Assembly: GCA_021307315.1 (NCBI GenBank)
Contig: JAJSPD010000097.1
Coordinates: 62,001-126,000 of the forward strand
Source of the DNA: Bisporella sp. PMI_857
Lineage: Eukaryota; Ascomycota; Leotiomycetes; Helotiales; Helotiaceae
DNA: 64,000 nucleotides
Reading direction: 5' to 3'
The notes beneath the pieces are model-generated. The model had not been told where the DNA came from, made no database searches, and saw only the letters and a program-made list of their open reading frames with translations. This document shows, piece after piece, positions 58,628 through 64,000 of this stretch. A program made the position numbers and the translations under genes. Every line of letters begins with the position of its first letter. The first letter of the stretch is position 1.

Positions 58628-58930
58628 TTACCTGCCTTCAATTGGCATCTTGCCATTCGCAATTCTATCTCCTTCCATCTCGAAATGTGTAGCAACAAGT
58701 GCTTGAAATGTGAGTCGTCCTCGCAATTGTCTACTGTCTATGAACGCCGTCGTGCGCGATGGACGCCGTTGTGGTAGCAGATTTTGTTCGGCCAGCTCGA
58801 TACTATTTTGCTGCCCAGTCTCCCCCTGTCTTGTCCACCGATACAAGTAACGGTACAAGCATAGCAAGGCTGGTGGGCCCGTGACAATCAAATTGATGAT
58901 TGCGACCAGGGCTTCGGTGGATATTGCCAT
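58628..58930 (-). CDS. Possible small single-pass membrane protein
   Basis: An uninterrupted frame of 100 residues begins with a hydrophobic segment (EALVAIINLIVTGPPALLCL) followed by a basic YRYLYRW stretch and a polar tail. This layout is common among small uncharacterised fungal membrane proteins. There is no homologue I can name and no transcript evidence in the sequence, so it may be chance. Confidence 0.3.
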   Translation of the reverse strand: MAISTEALVAIINLIVTGPPALLCLYRYLYRWTRQGETGQQNSIELAEQNLLPQRRPSRTTAFIDSRQLRGRLTFQALVATHFEMEGDRIANGKMPIEGR

Positions 58931-59558
58931 TGTCGTTGGGATCCCAAGCCTTATCTTCTATGGAAATGTCGAGACTTCTACAACTTGGATTCACAAGAGC
59001 CATCTTGTACTGTGGAGAACAAAATTATATACTTAGGCCAAGGTTAGAATCATAATGAACGAAATGCAGATTTTTGCGAAGCCCTATCAACTTGAATTAT
59101 CATGGCTCAGTTTATTTCGCATCATGAATCTTAATCCTGTTGCGTGTATATGCGGCTGCGATATGCAGACTTTTATCCCCTCCAGTCGGAAGCATAATTG
59201 AGGCGGCTTAGCTAGTACGCGTAGAGCAGGGATAAGTTGTCGGGTACAGCTCGTGTGGTACGAAGCTAAGGATATGCAGAATTTTGTGTCGTCCTATCAG
59301 AACGTCAGATATGTAAAGCCAATCAACGAAAGTAAGATTTTTGCAACACCCAATCACATCTTGTCGAAGCTTTTCGCCCAGCATGATCCGTAAAGCCTCC
59401 AAGTCAACCTCACTTCTACCGACAACTTTTCTCATGATCCTTAAGTCTCAGATTCGAAGAAACATTTTGCATAACAAGCACGCTTTGATCCTCTCTTTTG
59501 ACAGTACGAAGTAACTAATTTTCTTACAATATCCAAAAGCCAGCCTCGTCTGCCCAGG
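58931..59558. other. Upstream region of the Clr5-ankyrin gene
   Basis: No supported gene. Short minus-strand frames (59208-59774) overlap the promoter and first exon of the gene to the right. Confidence 0.4.
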
Positions 59559-62500
59559 ATGGCTGCCACTCTGAAGGACAAGAGCAGGGCAGCCAGCAAT
59601 GCATTGTGGGAGAGCCATAAGTGCACGATCCAAGATCTCTACATACACCAGGACAAACCTCTTCTGTATGTTATCGAATACATGAGCAGAGAGCATGGCT
59701 TCAAAAAAACGTACGTTATTCTTTGTTTTATAGACCTTTACAGTAACTGATCCTTTTAAAATAGCAAGGCTCAATACGAAAATGTTTTTAAAAAGTGGGA
59801 ATTTCGCAAGAACATCCCAGAGAGAGAATGGAAAACTATTGCATATAGAATCAAGAAGCGAACAACTGAAGACAAACAGTCCAGCATCAAAGTCGGGAGT
59901 TATAATTTGAAAGCCTCAAGAGTCCAAAGGGCATTATATCGCCACAACCATCCCCAAATTTGTGACCCTTCACGAGCAGGTACGTTTATTTAGATTTTGC
60001 TATTTATATGCCAAATCTTACAGGAAGTTCAAGTAACTGACGGATAACTTAGTTTCAGAAGGTCATAGCCGACAAGATGAAACACCGCCAGAGCGATGTT
60101 CTGTTGTTGTCTATACTCCACCAACAAATGCATGCTCTCTTAATTTGGCAAGTCTACCCTGGGCGTGTTTCCTCCTCTCCGTTAGTAACTACGGTCAGTG
60201 AGACTTCTTTGTAATATTGGTTGGAATCTAGATGCTTATTTACATAGTTCGTTCAGCACCCCCGGAAGAAACTGCGAGGTGGCTTGATATTACGCTGGCT
60301 ACGGCCCATTACCAAACACAGACCATAGCTATTTCCATGGATCTACATCGTCTGATCACTCGTACCTACACTTGGATGCCCAATATACCGAGTGTTCTGC
60401 CAACTATAGACCTACCCCACAATTTAGCTCTTGAAAAACAAGATCGTCGCTTAGAGCTTCTTAAAATGGCGGTTTACCTGCTTTCAAACAATTTAGATCG
60501 CGCCGATATAGAGGACACTGAAGGCGCCAAAGACAATGAAACCATTGGTTCAATAATGGTACAACTTTGTCGTTCTCAAGATAACCTCTCTTTTTTGAAG
60601 CGTTTACTAGCCAGTAATCAAGATACCATTCAAGCTATGGCTGAGAAGCTGCTAGTATGTGCTGTCAATGCGAACGACCAGCTTTTGGCAGAGATTCTTC
60701 TAAATGCTGGAGCTAATCCAAACGGAAAGTTTAGCGGTTTTCAATACCCACTGGCTATTGCAATACTTCGAAAGAACGAAAAACTTGTAGCCCTTCTTGT
60801 TCAAAGAGGAGCAAATGTAGACGCAACTTCGTTCTTTGGGGGAGGGAAAATATTAGTCAATAGGTTATTCAAAAAATTTCTAGGCTATTCGGGGTCTATG
60901 CTTCATTTGGCTATCGACGCAGATCAGCCAGAGATACTTCGCATCTTACTTGATAGTAATGCTCGTGATTATGGCAATAACCCTTTTTGCCCACTTGCAA
61001 CTGCTGTTTTGCTCGAAAATATTGCAGCAGTCGATCTTCTTTTGCAATACAATCATGAGAAATACTGGAGGTTTTTACATGGCCGGTGTTATGAGTATGG
61101 CGGACAGGGTAATTATAATTATACCTGCCTTGAAGTCGCTGCAAGCACTGGAAATCTTCAACTAGTCAAGCTGCTGTTCCGCAAGGGCGAGTCCTTCGAC
61201 AATTTGCTCTTTATTGGGCTTTACAAATGCCTTCCAGCAGCATTGTGGAGCGGCAGTCGACGGCTTGTCAACTATATTATATCTAAGGGTGGTTCTGTAG
61301 TCGATGAATCAACAGATGGCAGATCGTGCCTTGCGATGGCATGCGAATCAGGAAATATGGAAATGGTAAAGTTTCTCATCGCCCTCAGAGCAAATCCTAA
61401 TCAGCATTCTGCCGCCGAGCTGCGCAACGAATTACCCACCCCCATTCAAATCGCTGCATATCATGGAAACTCTTCTATCGTACAATTGTTAATTGACCAC
61501 GGAGCAAATACCAACGGCCCAAGATTCGTAAAACCTTGTTCATGGCCATTCCGTAAACAACTAGTCTCTACCCTACAAGCAGTTCTCCTAAGTGGCGACT
61601 TGACTACAGCAGAAATCCTGATAAGAGCGGGTGCGTACAAAGCTGAAGACGATGTCGTGGACATATATAAACCGTACCCTTGGACAGCCTTACAGATTGC
61701 GTGCTCTCAAGGATGGCGCGATATTGTTGAGTTGTTTATTTCAAAAGGTGCAGATATTAATGAGCCAGCAAAGAACTCAAAACATGGCGCTACGGCGCTA
61801 ACAGTTGCTATCAGCTCTGGCAACACCAACCTTGTTCTGTACTTATTGAAAAGCGGTGTTAATGTTAACAGTCCATCTAAAGATCACCCCGCACCGAGTC
61901 CTCTACAGGTGGCCGCGGAATATGCTAGATTTGACATTACTAAACGCCTAATTCAGCTGGGCGCCGACATAGATGATTCCGGGGCACTTTGGGCAGCTGT
62001 GAAGAGGAATGATTCTCGATGTGTTGCTTACTTGATCAGTTGCAATCTTTCTCTGCTAGCTTTGAGAAGGAATAAAATCAACACAGAAATGAGTGATTAT
62101 GGGCGAGCTGCCCTTGCTCAAGCAGCTGCGAATGGAAATCGTAAGATGGTTCAAATATTATTGGACGCCGGCATTGATGTGATGCACGCTCCAACACAGA
62201 GGTTCTCCAGTTTTGCAACGCCTCATAGGCGCCGAAAAAAAGCTCCTACATGCCATGCAATCTCTATGGCCGCGCAAAATGCTGATTATGACTTGATAGT
62301 TAGATTACTTAAATATGGTGCACCTGTTGAGGTACCTAGCCACAACTGCTCTGGCTCGGAATCTGTGATAAATTATTTGCCCCTATATGAGCCAGAAGCG
62401 TTGCGCATAATAGATCTACTTACTCATCATGGAGCCAAACTCGAAAGCTCAATCCTTCAAGAAGCAATTAGTTGTCGATCTCTTGATGTGATCTATCACC

Positions 62501-63339
62501 TCCTTTCAGTAGGAGTGGATATCAATGCTCCGGCTGCGGGCCATCGTGGCAGAACTGCCCTGCAAGCGGCTTGTGAGGAGAACTTAGAAGATGTACTCAA
62601 ACTGCTTCTGAAGAAAGACGCAGATGTCAACGCTCCCGCAGCTTTACATACAGGAGCAACAGTCCTTCAAATTGCGGTTATAAATGGAAATTTTAAGATC
62701 TTGCAAATGCTACTTGACGCTGGGGCGGAACTATATGCACAGCGCGGAAAGGTGGATGGCCGTACAGCGATTGAAGGTGCAGCAGAGAGTGGCCGTCTAG
62801 ACATAGTACATCTATTACTCGATCAAGCGGCTGACATTGACGGTGGTTATTTTGAGCATCAGCTTTGTCGTGCCGCAAGAATGGCTCAGACTGAAGGGCA
62901 TTTTGTCATTACAAAACTTATTCGGCGATATCAAGAAAGGCGATTTGGAACATCGCAATGCCAGGGGCACGAACGCTACCTGGTACGTCGTTACAGATAT
63001 AACGGTAAAGACAAAGAAGTGTCGGAACACACATACGATTATGACAGCATAATTTACGATATTGATCTATTGGAATATGACCTGGTTTTCCGTGGCTCTG
63101 ATACCGACAGCAACAGCTCATATTGCTCGGATAGTGATACAGAGTATTCGGAGATTGTGGAAGACTTGGACATCGAAAATCAAGACATTTCCTTTGAGAG
63201 AGACTCATCTTCTGAGGTATTCGACATTGGTGATGATATGAGCTTTTACACAGAAATCCCACCTGACTTGGAAGCCTGGATGCCGGTAGTCACAGCAAGC
63301 GACGAAGTTCAGTTGGATCTGTGGGGGGAGTTGACGTAG
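59559..63339 (+). CDS. Clr5-domain ankyrin-repeat protein
   Basis: Four exons (59559-59710, 59765-59979, 60053-60193, 60248-63339) give 1199 residues. A Clr5 domain occupies about residues 15-70 (SHKCTIQDLYIHQDKPL, YMSREHGFKKT, AQYENVFKKWEFRKNIP); this domain is named after fission yeast Clr5. A linker follows, then from about residue 320 a long array of ankyrin repeats, roughly fifteen or more, such as LLAEILLNAGANPNG, GNMEMVKFLIALRANPN and FKILQMLLDAGAELYA. The last 150 residues are strongly acidic. The layout suggests a protein-interaction scaffold, perhaps in the nucleus; fungi carry many such genes and no specific role is known. Exon 4 carries most of the coding length. Confidence 0.88.
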
Positions 63340-63386
63340 GATAATTTAGGAACCGGAAACGAACATGTTTACCTTACAACTGGGCT

Positions 63387-63761
63387 TTACTCATTATCCA
63401 ATTTATCAAGTACTTTAGGGGACAGACCAGGTGGATGGACAGTGTGCAGCGTCTGGCCTGTATACTCAACATAATCTGGACAGTCCTTGGCGTTTTTTAC
63501 CTTTGGCGCTTTGTATCCTTGGTATCTAGTCATTGATTTTAGCCTACTAGTCGAATATACTATTGCCATACCATGAGCCAACCCTCCTGAAGGTCTGACC
63601 AATATCTTATCCTATTCACTGTCAAACCCAGGCTCAAACATATAGAAACTTACCAAGAAATTTTTGAATTTAAGACTCTTTAAGATTGCCCTAAATGCCA
63701 AATTAAATGCAACACTCGTATTCGCATGAGGATTTAGCGGTATATAAGAGAGATGGGTCAT
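63387..63761 (-). CDS. Possible small two-exon gene, unknown function
   Basis: Exons 63761-63654 and 63605-63387 join in phase across a 48-base intron with a GTAAGT donor and AG acceptor, giving 108 residues. The reading starts MTHLSYIPLNPHANTSVAF and ends GLSPKVLDKLDNE. Codon choice looks unremarkable. It contains no domain I recognise. The good donor and intact joint frame favour a real gene over chance. It is convergent with the Clr5-ankyrin gene, 47 bases between stops. Confidence 0.4.
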
Positions 63762-64000
63762 ATTTAGCACGCTACTCTGATATCTACAACCTAGAAGGAA
63801 ATGTGGTTGGTAACAACAAGTCCATTTTACATCATCTTTAGAGACAAAATCCCGTTCATCATGTCGAGATTTGAAATTTTATGAGAAACATCTATTTTGG
63901 GACAAATAATTACATCATTCCAATATGACTTATGATCCTGCTTAAACAAGGAACACAAGACCCGTACTACACTGATCCTTTACTGTCTCGAAGGCCTTTC

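Noticed and set aside
1..64000. CRISPR arrays, operons, rRNA or tRNA genes
   Set aside because: No spaced direct repeats of CRISPR type outside the transposon array, no B-box/A-box pair forming a cloverleaf was found by eye, and the genome is eukaryotic.

Overview
The window is nuclear DNA from a filamentous ascomycete (Pezizomycotina). The gene repertoire (sulfite oxidase, Clr5-ankyrin protein, LaeA-type methyltransferase, RTA1 and WSC proteins) looks most like Leotiomycetes, but that placement is inference. Support comes from short spliceosomal introns (about 50-150 nt, GTAAGT-like donors, CTAAC/CTGAC-like branch points), fungal-specific families, and a strongly AT-biased block of the kind left by repeat-induced point mutation (RIP). 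Exon models below were assembled by hand from reading frame, splice signals and remembered family motifs; no search was run.

Left end (1-9 kb): a relic of a protein kinase, then a 6.48-kb TA-flanked element (1787-8262). It has ~98-bp terminal inverted repeats that kept normal composition, while its body is extremely AT-rich and non-coding and carries subterminal tandem repeats and a lattice of AACCGGTT/AACTAGTT palindromes. 9-16 kb: an intact molybdopterin (sulfite oxidase-type) gene, then a damaged zone. There a LaeA-like methyltransferase is split into two opposite-strand halves, and a cytochrome P450 is a pseudogene with three TGG-to-TAG stops. 16-25 kb: housekeeping-type genes on the minus strand: an NDR-family AGC kinase, a nucleolar FKBP prolyl isomerase, a DJ-1/PfpI protein, and a WSC-domain surface protein. 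Two small inverted-repeat elements (MITE-like) lie at 23.6-24.0 and 26.3-26.6 kb.

27-31 kb: a single-exon REV1 translesion polymerase with four ubiquitin-binding-motif-like repeats and an AT-hook. 32-46 kb: an NAD(P)-binding epimerase/NmrA-like protein, an RTA1-family membrane protein plus a decayed RTA1 relative, and a sterol-glucosyltransferase-like enzyme with a C-terminal chorein/VPS13-like tail. The glucosyltransferase diverges from a secreted berberine-bridge-type FAD oxidase, which is followed by a Zn2Cys6 regulator. An MFS monocarboxylate-type transporter (47.7-49.2 kb) and a TauD-type dioxygenase with a damaged splice donor (52.7-54.1 kb) follow. These accessory genes resemble a small metabolic neighbourhood, but no backbone synthase is present.

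55-64 kb: tubulin cofactor A (with an apparent 1-nt deletion), THO complex subunit 7 convergent to it, a probable small membrane protein, a 1199-residue Clr5-ankyrin protein, and a small two-exon gene at the right edge. Across the window, four of roughly thirty reconstructed introns appear to use GC-AG boundaries. No tRNA, rRNA or CRISPR array was seen.
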